Source of the DNA: Lactarius indigo
Taxonomy: Eukaryota > Basidiomycota > Agaricomycetes > Russulales > Russulaceae
Assembly (NCBI GenBank): GCA_025766275.1
Contig: JAFKAC010000006.1
Span: 2,232,001-2,296,000, forward strand
Reading direction: 5' to 3'
Length of the DNA: 64,000 nt
Part shown: positions 1 through 15,282 of the stretch, piece by piece
How the letters are laid out: every line of letters begins with the position of its first letter
Numbering within the stretch: the stretch's first letter is position 1
The notes under the pieces: generated by a model
The model's database searches: none
What the model saw: only the letters and a program-made list of their open reading frames with translations
Told to the model about the DNA's origin: nothing
Made by a program: the position numbers and the translations under genes

Positions 1-295
1 GAGACATCTTCAGTTTTTTAGCGAGCTCCTTGCGACGAGGAGCGTTTGGTTTCTTGTCGGTGACAAAGACGCCCTCTAGAATCTCGAGCTGTGCTGGAGT
101 GGTGCGCTTGCGAGTCTTGATGGTGTTCGGCACGTACGTGTAGAACATCTTTGAATCTACTTTAGCAGGGTCCACACCAGGTGGAATGAGCGAGGGAATG
201 TAGGAGCGGTGAGTAGCTGCAGCGGCGGCGGCGGCGGCTGGGGTTGGAGTGAAGGCGGTGGAAGATGCAGAGTTGGAAGGATCCCCAACTTGCAT
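1..295 (-). CDS. Homeodomain transcription factor, N-terminal part (runs off left edge)
   Basis: The frame opens at the ATG at 295 and stays open to the window edge, giving the first 98 residues. After a poly-Ala stretch (about residues 20-27) and the segment YIPSLIPPGVDP comes KTRKRTTPAQLEILEGVF followed by PRRKELAKKL. This is the N-terminal arm and helices 1-2 of a homeodomain (basic arm, conserved helix-1 Leu and Phe, helix-2 R-x-E-LA-x-x-L). The DNA-contacting helix 3 lies outside the window, so the recognition residues cannot be read. It should be a nuclear sequence-specific DNA-binding protein; whether it is a mating-type HD protein or a YOX1/PHX1-like regulator cannot be decided from this part. 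No intron is seen in the visible part. Confidence 0.8.
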   Translation of the reverse strand, partial: MQVGDPSNSASSTAFTPTPAAAAAAAATHRSYIPSLIPPGVDPAKVDSKMFYTYVPNTIKTRKRTTPAQLEILEGVFVTDKKPNAPRRKELAKKLKMS

Positions 296-1910
296 AATCT
301 TTGCAGGTGGGGGGGGAGGCGGTGGAGTGGAATGGAAGTGAGAGAGGGGGGGAGAAAGAGAGATAGAAGAAAAAGAGAAAGAGTGAGAAATAAAGCGGGG
401 CGGGGAACACGGGAAAAGGAGCCGGCTCGGTTGACGAGTTGACAGAGATGACGAGAAAAAGGCGGCTGGGAATAGTTTCGATCGAGATACGCTAACCCTG
501 CCTCATCTCATCTCGCCCACTTATCCGTTTATTATTTATTTATAGCTTGACAACTCTAATCATGATATGGTGATCCCAACTATCCATCAAAAAAATCACG
601 AGAGCAGTCCACCTCATCCCCCCTTTTTTGCTTTTGCCCTCCCACTTCGCACTCCCCCGCCCAGCGCCCGATCCCCGGGCCCAGACCCAAGCCCAGACTT
701 GCGGTTCCGACCTCTCGCCGCTTGCACTACTGGGTCCGATTATTGCAAGCTATCGCCGCTCTAGCTTCATACCCTTCCTCCACTAACCATTCATCATTCT
801 CACACCCCTTACTCTCCTTTTCGCATGGAAAAACATGGCATGTTGCATTCAATGAAAATGAAACAAGACACTACATGGAAAAAAGTGGAAGAATGACTAC
901 TCGTAGCAAGAAAGCACATGTGAAAGAGCGAAGCTAGAAAGGAATCAGTTTTCTCCAAGCGCTACGTAGGGGAGGGGAGTACTTTTTTTTCGCAGTGTTG
1001 TTATGTATGGATATATATATAATATTATGGATCTGTATGCGTGAATATGTATCGACTGTACGTATGGATGACAATGGGATGATTGGTAGTCTGTTTTGGG
1101 TTGGGATGAATCAATCAATGAGTGTGAAATCGATGAAACAAAATGAAAACGGTAGTGTTATGTACTGGAGATGCATTCGCGCCATTTATCCTTGTGTGTT
1201 TCAGGGACGCCGCAAAAAAGAGGAAACTAATCATTCCCCTGTCCGGATGATGAGGATGACAGACTGCGCCAGCAGTGGTGGCGGCGACTTCGGAGAACGA
1301 ACCCAGTCGTGCGCGCTGGAGAGGCACGAGGCACGCCGGCGACGAAGATGGCCACGAAACCCTCCGAGCTTGATTCAGGTGGTTGGTCAGGGGCAGCACA
1401 GCAGAAGGGAGGGGGGAAGCACCTGTTTGGGAGGTGCTCGGACCGGGCGGGTGATGCTGATGGTGGCATGGGAACAGGGGGAGCAAGAGGGAATGGACCA
1501 TGCAACCAAAAACGAGCAAAAGAGTCCGAAAGGAGCCAAATGCGAGCAAGGGGGGGCAAACCAAACGGACATATGAGCAAGAAAAAAAAAAAGTAGATGG
1601 GTAGAACAAGGACGGGACTGGCAAGTGCGGTGGCGTCCAAGCGAATGATCGGAATGGGAGGAGGAAACGGAGAGGAACGAACACGAGCAATGAGCGAAAT
1701 GGGAAGGAAAGCCAAAGTAAAACTAAAACAAAAGAACGATCAAAATCAGGATCAGGATCAGGGGCGACACGACATTGCACAGCGAAGAGATGGGATGGCG
1801 GGGGGCAAACGCCTCCCCAGCGATGCAATCGCGGGAAAGATGACAGATCCAGGCACGATCATGGGCGTGTCCGTCCTCAACCCTCGGACACACACTACTC
1901 GCCTTTTTTT
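296..1910. other. Intergenic: promoter side of the homeodomain gene and 3' side of wee1
   Basis: No convincing gene. It holds pyrimidine/purine-biased stretches, a TA-rich patch near 1010-1025, and long but low-complexity overlapping frames on both strands (for example 1115-1828 minus) rich in Phe, Ser, Pro or Gly/Arg with no recognisable motif. It probably contains the 5' leader and promoter of the homeodomain gene and the wee1 3' UTR. Confidence 0.6.
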
Positions 1911-6572
<4,662 letters not shown>

Positions 6573-6888
6573 GGCAGGGGGAGGGAGGGAGGGTCGTTGG
6601 TGGTGATGGTTGTAATATGAGGAAGGTGAACGAGATCTAACAGGATATTCGCGTTGGTGTAGATGCGTCTAAAACCATGCCATACTCACAACACAATTTT
6701 CCTTTACCCTCTTTCCTCTATTTCCTTTCTTTTTCCTTCTCGACGGATATCAACGGTCCATTTCTGCAAGGAGGGCGAGCCAAAGCCAGCAAAACGCACG
6801 TCAACCATTTTCCCTTATTTGGTGCTCAACATCGTGGGAATTCTATCAACAATCAGTCATCATGTGATCGCATCTAATCACATGATCG
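6573..6888. promoter_or_regulatory. Shared 316-bp divergent promoter region, wee1 / GT49 gene
   Basis: This is the only non-coding DNA between the start codons of wee1 (6572, minus) and the glycosyltransferase gene (6889, plus), so it must carry both promoters and both 5' leaders. It is pyrimidine-rich (CT tracts near 6710-6745) on the plus strand. I see no clear TATA box. Confidence 0.6.
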
Positions 6889-8374
6889 ATGCCTCTCAGT
6901 TCGATGCCATCAGATACTCTCGTGGGCTCCGGAAGTGTTCAGAGTCATCTCTCTGTCCTCAACTCTCACTCTCGTCATCGTGAACATGCTAGAACCCCCG
7001 TTGTATCTAGCAACACAAAAGTCTCGGAAGCGTTGGTGCTGGCGAACTCGGAACAACCAAAGGACTCTTGCTCTCACTTTCTCGTGTCCTTGTTCCGTGG
7101 CCCTCTCAAAGATCCACTTTTGCCAGGTCCTGATGGTTCTCTCCCCCGACAGCGGGTCTGGTCAAACTCTTCTCGCTGGATCATCTCTGTCTACGTAGTT
7201 GTTAGCTTGATCTTCTTCTCCACCTCCCTCTACCGTAGCTTCCACTCGGCTCGACCAGACAAACGACCTCCCTTGGTGCACTCGCAGGACCGGTCTCCTG
7301 TACTGTCTGGTTTAGATGCCTTGTCTTCCGCCGCGCGGTTAGCAAAGCTCTTTGCTTTGTATCCTCCTCCAACGCACTTTGGACTGTTCACCCACCGCCC
7401 AACCGTTGATGCATACTCACACGAAATAACAGTCTGTCTCTGGGCACACGAAAACAACCTCGATTGGGTACCCGCGTGGGCAACTAACTGGCCAGGTGAT
7501 GATCTGCATCATTCTCATCCCGTCCTGCTTACTGTGACAGGTCCAATTTCCCTTGTTGTGCTATCCCGCAAGCCGCCGCCGTCGAACCGTACCCGACTGC
7601 GCCCAGCTCTAGTGCGACTTCTCCACCACCCTATGCTCAATGCCTCCCGCCTCGCCTTGCACACGCTCCACTTGGGTCCGATGACACCAGATGCACCAAA
7701 TGTGTTCCTAAACCTGGCGCGGCTCTTCGCACCCACGCACACAGTGCTCCTCGTCCCCGGCACCCCAGCACCGCCACAAGTACCAGCCACCACCGTCTGG
7801 CCATTTCCACATCTACAAGGCCCCGTTATCATAAACGCCCAAGCTTCTACGGCATCACCGTCTAGAACTACAGACAAGGGACGATCTGAGACACCACTTG
7901 CGCCGGTACTGATCCCACGGGACCACCCGCTGTGGTGCACCGAGCGCTTCGCATTTGTGCCCGCGTACACACACACCTCGCCGCGCGCAGCCGATTGGGA
8001 GGCCTGTTTGTGGCAGGTACAACTCGAGACATATGGTGCAGCTAGCACCGGCGGCCCCACTCTGCAGGGGTGGCGGTGGAACGTCGGGCCCGTGCCGGTA
8101 CTTTCATCATCTGCACCGGTCTTGGTGAATAGCCAACCTTCTGTAATCACTGTAGGAGTGCTGATGTGACGACTGACAGTCTGCAATACGCCGTCGGTTG
8201 GACGTCCGTTTTCGTGCAGAGACGTGCGTGCTCGCGATCAAGCGACACGAGATACTCAGCGAAGAATGGCATGGGGGGCGAGTGGGACGAGTTTCTGGTG
8301 GACGCAAGGGCGCTGACTGGGAGAGGATGCGCTGGCTACATGATATATGTCGAGAGTGGTCTCACGGATTGTAA
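6889..8374 (+). CDS. GT49 / LARGE-like glycosyltransferase, type II membrane protein
   Basis: Two exons, 6889..8124 and 8180..8374 (55-nt intron, GTGAAT donor, CTGACAG acceptor), give 476 residues. A single hydrophobic segment near residues 97-115 (IISVYVVVSLIFF) preceded by a cytosolic tail predicts a Golgi/ER type II enzyme. The lumenal part has ITVCLWAHENNLDWVPAWATNWPG, SLVVLS, NLARLFAPTHTVLLVPG, a C-terminal WCTERFAFVPAY and CLWQVQLETYG, and after the intron RFRAETCVLAIKRHEIL. This resembles fungal proteins annotated as glycosyltransferase family 49 (LARGE-like). Without the intron the frame stops at 8167 and loses that conserved C-terminus, which supports the splice. Donor and acceptor sugars are unknown. 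Family assignment is from remembered motif patterns, not a search. Confidence 0.7.
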
Positions 8375-8470
8375 ACTACAAGTGATCGGAGTTGACACGC
8401 TTTAAAACTCAGCTAATTGACGCGTGTCTTTTGAATCTCGCTCGTCTCGTGTGTTTCGTGCTAACTTACG

Positions 8471-11400
8471 ATGGTCAGTCGAAAACATCTTTGTTGGTAT
8501 AGACACTGACTGGAGCTTGCAGTCAAATGAAACACCCCATCGCAAAAAGCGCGCTAGGTCTCCGGGCCTCCCAGCTAGCTCGTCTTCTCCTACTCCTCAA
8601 CCACTCTCCCGGAGAGACTCATCGCTCCCTCCCTCTTCGCCCCCACCACCATTCTCCGACACAGAGGGAGAAAGTGCAGACGATCGTGATGCCGTGCGGG
8701 ATGTTATCGGTGAGGAAGATGAGGATGATGAGGGTGAGGACCTCTTCGGTCCAGGCATCGACGAGTACGTCCTGCCCTCAGTCACCTCCATCTTCACCCT
8801 CCAACACGCCACAGCGACTACGCAGACAACGCGGTGCTCGATGCATACTCAGACTCGGGCCTGAATGATGAGGAGGTCTTTGAGCCTTTGACCGCTGCCA
8901 CCCGCCGAGCGGCCGAAGCCAAGATGCGCCAGCGAGACCGTATGGAGCGCGGGGGGCGACGTGGCATGCGCGCGGCCAACCGCAGCCATGCGCCCAACTT
9001 TTTCGACAGCGATGACGTCAGTGTCGGAGACGACGCCGAGTCGGGACTGCTCTCCGGCACACGCACGCGTGCGCGGCGACAGTATGATGAGCGGCGAGAC
9101 GTCGATGATATGGACGGTATCGAAGACGTGCGTCTGTTGTTATTACTCAGAGCTATATTGCTGATACTCGGAGTAGGAGGTTCCGCTGGAACAGCTCAGC
9201 GATATCAAGGCGAAATCGATCGTCGAGTGGATAGCTAACGATCGCGTTCGGAGGTCCATCGTCAAGCATTTCCGTCAGTTCTTGATGACCTACGTCGATG
9301 ACCACGGCGCGTCGGTCTACGGTCAGCGTATTCGTAATCTCGGTGAAAGTGCGTCTTTGCGTTATATGGTCAGCGATCTAGGCATGTTGACAGACCTTCC
9401 CCAGCCAACTCTGAATCGCTAGAGGTGTCTTACCTTCACCTGGCGCTATCGAAGCCTATCCTCGCCTACTTCCTCACCAACTCGCCCGCCGCAATGCTCG
9501 AGATCTTTGACGAGGTCGCACTCGCCGCCATTCTCGTTTACTACCCCAACTACGAGCGCATCCACTCCGAAGTGCACGTCCGCATTGCCGACCTCCCACT
9601 GAGCTCATCGCTCCGTGACCTTCGCACGAGCAATCTGAACAACCTCGTTCGTGTATCCGGTGTAGTCACCAGAAGGACCGGCGTCTTCCCCCAGCTCAAA
9701 TACGTCAAGTTCGACTGCAGGAAGTGCGGCGCCGTCTTGGGCCCATTCTACCAGGACGCGTCCAAGGAAGTAAAAATCAGCTACTGCGTAAATTGCGAGA
9801 GTAAAGGACCATTTGCCGTCAACTCTGAACAGGTCAGTTTTTTTTTTTTTTCTCCTCACACATTGTGACAGTTCTGATTGACTCGTGTCGTATTGATCAG
9901 ACGATATACAGAAATTACCAAAAGATGACTTTGCAAGAGTCTCCTGGCTCGGTGCCAGCGGGTCGCCTGCCCCGCCATCGCGAAGTCATTTTGTTATGGG
10001 ATCTGATCGACTCTGCCAAGCCAGGAGAAGAGATCGTACGCGTTCTTGACCTAACCTTCGAATACGGCTAACTTTCGGAAACAACGAACAGGAAGTGACG
10101 GGCATCTACCGCAACAATTTCGACGCGTCGCTGAATGCCAAAAATGGCTTCCCCGTCTTTTCCACCATCATCGAAGCGAACCACATCAACAAAAAGGAGG
10201 ACCTTTTCGCCGCCTTCCGCCTGACGGAGGAAGATGAGAAGGAGGTGCGCGCCCTCGCACGGGACGAGCGCATCCGCAAGCGCATCGTCAAGTCCATCGC
10301 GCCTTCGATCTATGGACATGAGGACATCAAGACGGCCATCGCGCTCTCACTCTTCGGCGGCGTCTCGAAGGACGTGAAGCGCAAGCTGCGCATTCGAGGT
10401 GACATCAACGTGCTCCTGCTGGGCGACCCAGGAACTGCCAAGTCACAGTTCCTCAAGTACGTCGAGAAGACCGCGCACCGGTCTGTCTTCGCGACGGGCC
10501 AAGGCGCGTCCGCGGTCGGTCTGACCGCGAGCGTGCGCAAGGACCCCGTGACGCGCGAGTGGACCCTCGAGGGCGGCGCGCTTGTGCTCGCGGACAAGGG
10601 CCACTGCCTGATCGACGAGTTTGACAAGATGAACGACTCGGACCGCACGTCGATACACGAGGCGATGGAGCAGCAGACCATCTCGATCTCCAAGGCGGGC
10701 ATCGTCACCACGCTGCAGGCGCGCTGCGCCATCGTCGCGGCGGCCAACCCGATCCGCGGGCGCTACAATCCGACGATCCCGTTCCAGCAGAACGTGGAGC
10801 TCACCGAGCCGATCCTATCCCGCTTCGACGTCCTCTGCGTCGTCAAGGACGCCGTAGACCCCGTGCAGGACGAGCTCCTCGCCCGTTTCGTCGTCGGTAG
10901 CCACCTGCGGAGCCATCCCAAGTTTGACGCTGCGCGGGACGAGATGGACGTCGGCACGACGCTCGACGCCGAGGTGAGCCCACACTTCGAACCTGCTATT
11001 TTTCACACCCAACGCAATAAATACACGTAACTACAGCTGATCCCGCAAGACCTCCTCCGCAAATACATCGTGTACGCGCGCGAAAGGGTGCGCCCGAAGC
11101 TGTATGACCTGGACTCTGAGAAACTCGCGCGGCTCTTCGCGGACCTGCGCCGTGAGTCGGTCGCGACGGGCTCGTTCCCGATCACGGTGCGGCACCTGGA
11201 GAGCATGATCCGCATGGCCGAGGCGAGCGCGCGCATGTCCCTGCGTGAATACGTCCGCGCGGACGACATCGACCTGGCCATTTCCGTCGCCGTTGAGAGC
11301 TTTGTCAACGCGCAGAAGATGTCCATCAAGAAGACGCTGCAGCGCGTGCGCACTTCCTTCTCCCCCCCCCCCCCCCCCCCCCCCCCTCATATCGTCGTCT

Positions 11401-11755
11401 GACGCTCGTTTTTGGGTGTGTTGTTCAGGGATTCCGCAAGTACCTCACACAGGCGCGCGACCACGAAGAGCTGCTTGCCTTCCTCCTTGGCCAGATCGTC
11501 AAGGAAAAGGCGCGCTTCTTCCAGCTGCAGCGCCACCGGCAGCCCGAGCTGGTCTCCGTGGCCGTTGCCGAGCTCGACGAGAGGGTACGTTCGCGATAAG
11601 TACCCGGCTCAAACCGTACTGACGTTGTCCTCCTCTGTGAACAGGCGAAGGAACACGAGATTTATGACACGGCGCCGTTTTTGCAATGTCGCCTCTTCGT
11701 TGCGAACGGCTACACGCTCAACGGCGACGCCATCGAGAAGCGTTTCAAGCAGTAG
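8471..11755 (+). CDS. mcm2: MCM2, subunit of the MCM2-7 replicative helicase
   Basis: Ten exons: 8471..8473, 8523..8764, 8815..9127, 9177..9348, 9405..9832, 9901..10035, 10092..10973, 11037..11345, 11429..11584 and 11645..11755, giving 916 residues. An acidic, Ser/Pro-rich N-tail ([16 protein letters not shown]) fits the histone-binding/DDK-target region of MCM2. The zinc finger is CRKCG plus CVNC (about 347-377). The AAA+ core has Walker A GDPGTAKS (about 542), Walker [10 protein letters not shown] (about 603), sensor [12 protein letters not shown] and arginine finger SRFD. The C-terminal winged-helix part follows. The first coding exon is the ATG alone before GTCAGT; the other ATGs nearby are out of frame. 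An intron near the 3' end carries a 25-nt C run. It is a nuclear origin-licensing and fork-unwinding component. Confidence 0.96.
11362..11386 (+). repeat. 25-nt homopolymeric C tract inside an mcm2 intron
   Basis: An uninterrupted run of 25 C residues lies in the intron 11346-11428. The donor GTGCGC and the acceptor TTGTTCAG flank it and are intact. On the template strand it is G25, able to form quadruplex-like structures. Confidence 0.95.
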
Positions 11756-12647
11756 AGTCGAAGTTGTACGGTAACGTGAATGACGATGTATTGGTCGCAG
11801 CTACTACTGTACTCACCGGTTTGTCCATTCCTCCGCCGACTGTTTGATTACAGTAGCTTTCCTGTTTTTGTATTGGGGTGTTCTATTGATTTACCTCACC
11901 ACACCATCAAACCCATTCATTCACCCAAATACTCAGTACCATGTGGTGGGCCGCGTCACGCCCAAACGGCATGTGGTGCCGCAATGTGAAAAACAACGGA
12001 GGCAATCACCGTGATCATGATGGTGAAGTCTCCGACCAACCGAACTTCGAACTCTGGTCGCTGAGCGGCGTACGGCATCATGCATCAAGAACCACTACAA
12101 CAACCATACATGTGTTTTGACCAAATAGGTGGAACTAATCAGAGAGCAGTCTCGCTTGCTGACTGGACGTTGGCGAACGGCGTCAGCGCCGCACATTGGT
12201 ACTTCCCGGACATTTTCTGTCCCCGGGTTCAACGTCACCGCCTAGGCTATAACAGGCCGCGGGATATGAGAACATCCACCGTGAAATGAAGAAAAGAACA
12301 CCCGGACGGAACTACTGTGTGCGATCAGAGGAATGGGGACACGTGAAGGACGCGAGTAATGGCATTGGAAGAGTTGTGAAGGGCTCACGAGGAGTGCCTC
12401 GTAAGGATGCTCACGCGATTGGTGATGTCATAAAGTACATGTACAACGAGCTGAGTAATGGAATCCGAAATGGGGAGGAAAATGGAAGAACAGTGCTGCC
12501 CAATCGACGCCCGTGTGCCATACAGCATCACTGGACCAACCGCATCCGACCGCGTGAAAGTAGAACACGACAAACCCAGGGAGAAACTTTACTGCGCCAC
12601 TCGCGGCCGCCTTGCTACCACCGCGACGACAAGCCAACGAAGTCCAC
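11756..12647. other. Convergent intergenic region, mcm2 / formate-nitrite transporter
   Basis: Both flanking genes end here. Open frames (for example 12286-12750 plus) are unspliced, have no recognisable motif and partly overlap the transporter 3' end. Nothing else is seen; it presumably holds two 3' UTRs. Confidence 0.55.
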
Positions 12648-14461
12648 TCACTCTTCACGCTTGACGAGGTCGTGCGTATTGCGTAAGGATGAAGACCCAG
12701 AGCCGTTGGACTCGCCCGCCTCGGCCTGTACGAGCCCGCTGGCATCATAGTCGCCGAGATAAAAGTACACCGCAGGGAGCGCGACGAGCAACGCCCCTAC
12801 GATGTTACCGAGATACGCCGCGATAAACGATCTGTGCAAAAAAAACACGCACACACGCAAACCAGGATCGTCAGCCAATGGAGAAAAAACTCCCACAGAT
12901 GACGGTGACGAACTTTCGAATGTACTCCGCGGTGGTCAGCTGGATGTGACGGTACAAAGGGAAGACATTTCAGTTCTACGTCCCGTTCGAGGGGGTAGCG
13001 CGTGGGCGTGCGTACATTTGCGTGGAACATAATTCCGAGGGGAACAGAGAACATGTTCGCGACGACTGGAAGTGTGTTTGTTCGCAGAGGGAGGGGGGAC
13101 AGCGCCGACGCATGAACTTACCGTGGTCATATCCACACGCGACGAAGATCTGGGAACTGAATGAGCACGCAGACAGGGAAAAAAGATAAGACGAGCGAAC
13201 CCAGATAGGTATCCAGATCGCGTAAATCTACGATTCGGGAAAAAAAAAAAATAAGTGTGGGAACGGGGCGCAGACAGGCGATTCAAGTCGCCGCGAATTG
13301 CCCACCTTTGAGATGGTGTCCCGTGCTCCTGTGGCTTGCTGGTCGAGGGAAAAAAACACCATAAGATAAGGATGACTGCTATAGATAGGACGTTGCGCAC
13401 CCATACTGCAATGCTGACGAGCCAGTTGCAACCGATCCCGCGCAAGAATATTTGGTGCCAATGTGGGGTGCCTGCCTTGCGACTAAGACAAAAAAGGGCA
13501 AGCGGCAATATATACGCGCTTAGCGGTCTTTCTCACGTCAGTCCGATAGACAGTGGAGCTCACATGGCAAAGGCAGCCACGAATTCGTTATATGGGGCTG
13601 TCGAAATAATGCCAGAGTCTAGTGGTGTTGGAGCAACACATAGTCAGTCACCAGGGTCGCACTGTACGCGTCTCATAACACTGGGCGGTGGGGATCACAT
13701 CGAAAGACGATGCGATGACCAGTGACAGGGGGTCGGGACTCACACTTCACGAGAATAGCGGCGAAGAGGCTTCCGGCGAGGTTCCCAAAGGTCACTGTTG
13801 ATTGGATAAATTGGATTCGTCGTCAGGGCCCATCGACTCGTTTTGGTTCCGCGCGCGCGCAGCGGAGGATCGAGAATGAGAAACGTGGGCTCACCAACCA
13901 ACCAGTTCAGAGGAAGACTCCACCACGGAACAGCACGCTTCAGGACCCCCATCGGGAAAACCTGGGAAATAAATGAAGCGCCAGCTTGCTGAGTCATTTC
14001 TGCCCAAATACGCCGCGGCGCGGAGACGCACCATCATGTTGCTCGTCAAGAGTTCCTGTCCCTGCAGCACGATCCTGACGAGTGCCGGTGAAACGGATCA
14101 GGTGCGTAGAGAGGGAGAGAGGGAGGGGGGGGCTCAAGCGCACATTACGAGTCCGACGGGGAACACGAATCCGCCGAGGATTTTGACGATCCCCGGATTG
14201 GACGCATTCAGCCCCGCGGCGCCGCCCTGGAGGACCTCGGAGAGCAGTCCGCCAAAGGAGAGCATGGCACCGGCGAGGAACTGAGTAGCAGTAACTCAGC
14301 ATCGTAAACACTTCACGGGATGGCAAAGTGAGGAAAGGACGCACCGCTTTGAAGAAGATCATATCGATTCGTGTCCGATGTTTAACCACGGCTGCCTCTA
14401 CCATTGCGGTCGCTACCTCTGCGGGCTTGAGCGTGCTGGGCGTTGGTGAGTAATTAGCCAT
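12648..14461 (-). CDS. Formate/nitrite transporter (FNT family)
   Basis: Thirteen exons on the minus strand: 14461..14345, 14280..14144, 14074..14032, 13961..13895, 13794..13744, 13618..13564, 13482..13401, 13338..13306, 13227..13201, 13149..13122, 13065..13016, 12939..12914 and 12831..12648. They join in frame to 299 residues. FNT hallmarks appear in order: FLAGAMLSFGGLL, NPGIVKILGGFVFPVGL, IVLQGQELLTSNMM, VTFGNLAGSLFAA, FLRGIGCNWLVSIAVW, FVACGYDHVVANMF and YLGNIVGALLV. Six membrane helices are expected, forming a pentameric channel at the plasma membrane for nitrite/formate. The hydrophilic tail (ESNGSGSSS) is cytosolic. The open chain only appears when all introns, including 26-33 nt micro-exons, are spliced, and every junction is phase-consistent. 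Two GATA motifs lie upstream. The transported anion cannot be told from sequence. Confidence 0.93.
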
Positions 14462-15282
14462 CGCTTTTTCCAGTCGGGGCGAAAGGTTAGCAGGAACAAG
14501 AAATGGGCAATGGGCGGAAAAGAATGGGAAAGTGTGGGAGGGACACCCAAAGAAGTCCTCGAACGACTCTTATAGACCATGGGAAGTAGTGAGGTCGGGA
14601 AACACTTCCTTTCCTCGTGCCCGTGGAATTGAGTGTTTTACGACCTTAAAGAGAGTTTGATTCTTCCGGGTGCCCGTCTATCATAAATCTGCCGGGCGCA
14701 ATGATAAGGACAAGTCTACTTGTCGATCAGAGCAAATCCAGTTAGCTGTTCAGCGTTCTTCCCTCGAGCCTTCACTTTTCACTGGAGCACAGAGTTTCGG
14801 GAGATCCAGGCTCAGGTAAGTTGGATAAACGAAAACGAGTGCCTAAGAAAGGGACACGGTAAGCGGGAGCAGAAGCAGGAACTCACACATGGGATAAAAA
14901 TAGATCCAGGCCCATCTTTCCATGATGCACCTTTCGACTCGTGCAGTTTTCAGAGCAGCGCAATCAGTGACCAACTTAGTGACCCTGCGAACAACCTTTC
15001 GAGCACGAGGCCATGAGGGGCCAGTTTCACGGGAAACCCTGGCAGGTAATGGCCATATGGGAGGTTGATCATGCTTTGGCCTAGAATCGGGCAACCAATC
15101 CCGGTGTGATGGTTATGTACTGATACACGCCTATTGAGCGCGGCGGTGGGAATTTATATCGTACATCATTCCGGCTGTCTATCCTGAAATCTAGTCCTTT
15201 CGTCTGTCGGGAAAGGAATATCATTATCGTACAATCAATCCCCTTTGCCCATGTGACGTCACTTCTGGCTCGTGCGACCCAT
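14462..15282. promoter_or_regulatory. Upstream region of the FNT gene, also 3' flank of the MFS gene
   Basis: No gene is seen. Reading toward the FNT start at 14461 there are two GATA-type sites, TGATAG on the minus strand (14678-14683) and TGATAAG on the plus strand (14702-14708), 19 bp apart and about 220-245 bp upstream of the ATG. Paired GATA sites are typical targets of AreA/Nit2-type nitrogen regulators, which would suit a nitrite transporter. This is inference from motif and context only. Confidence 0.45.

Noticed and set aside
1115..1828. 237-codon minus-strand open frame
   Set aside because: Phe/Ser/Pro/Leu-rich low-complexity translation of purine-rich plus-strand DNA, overlapped by other frames, with no motif; lies between the wee1 3' end and the homeodomain gene.
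12286..12750. 154-codon plus-strand open frame
   Set aside because: Overlaps the verified 3' exon of the formate/nitrite transporter on the other strand and shows no family features.
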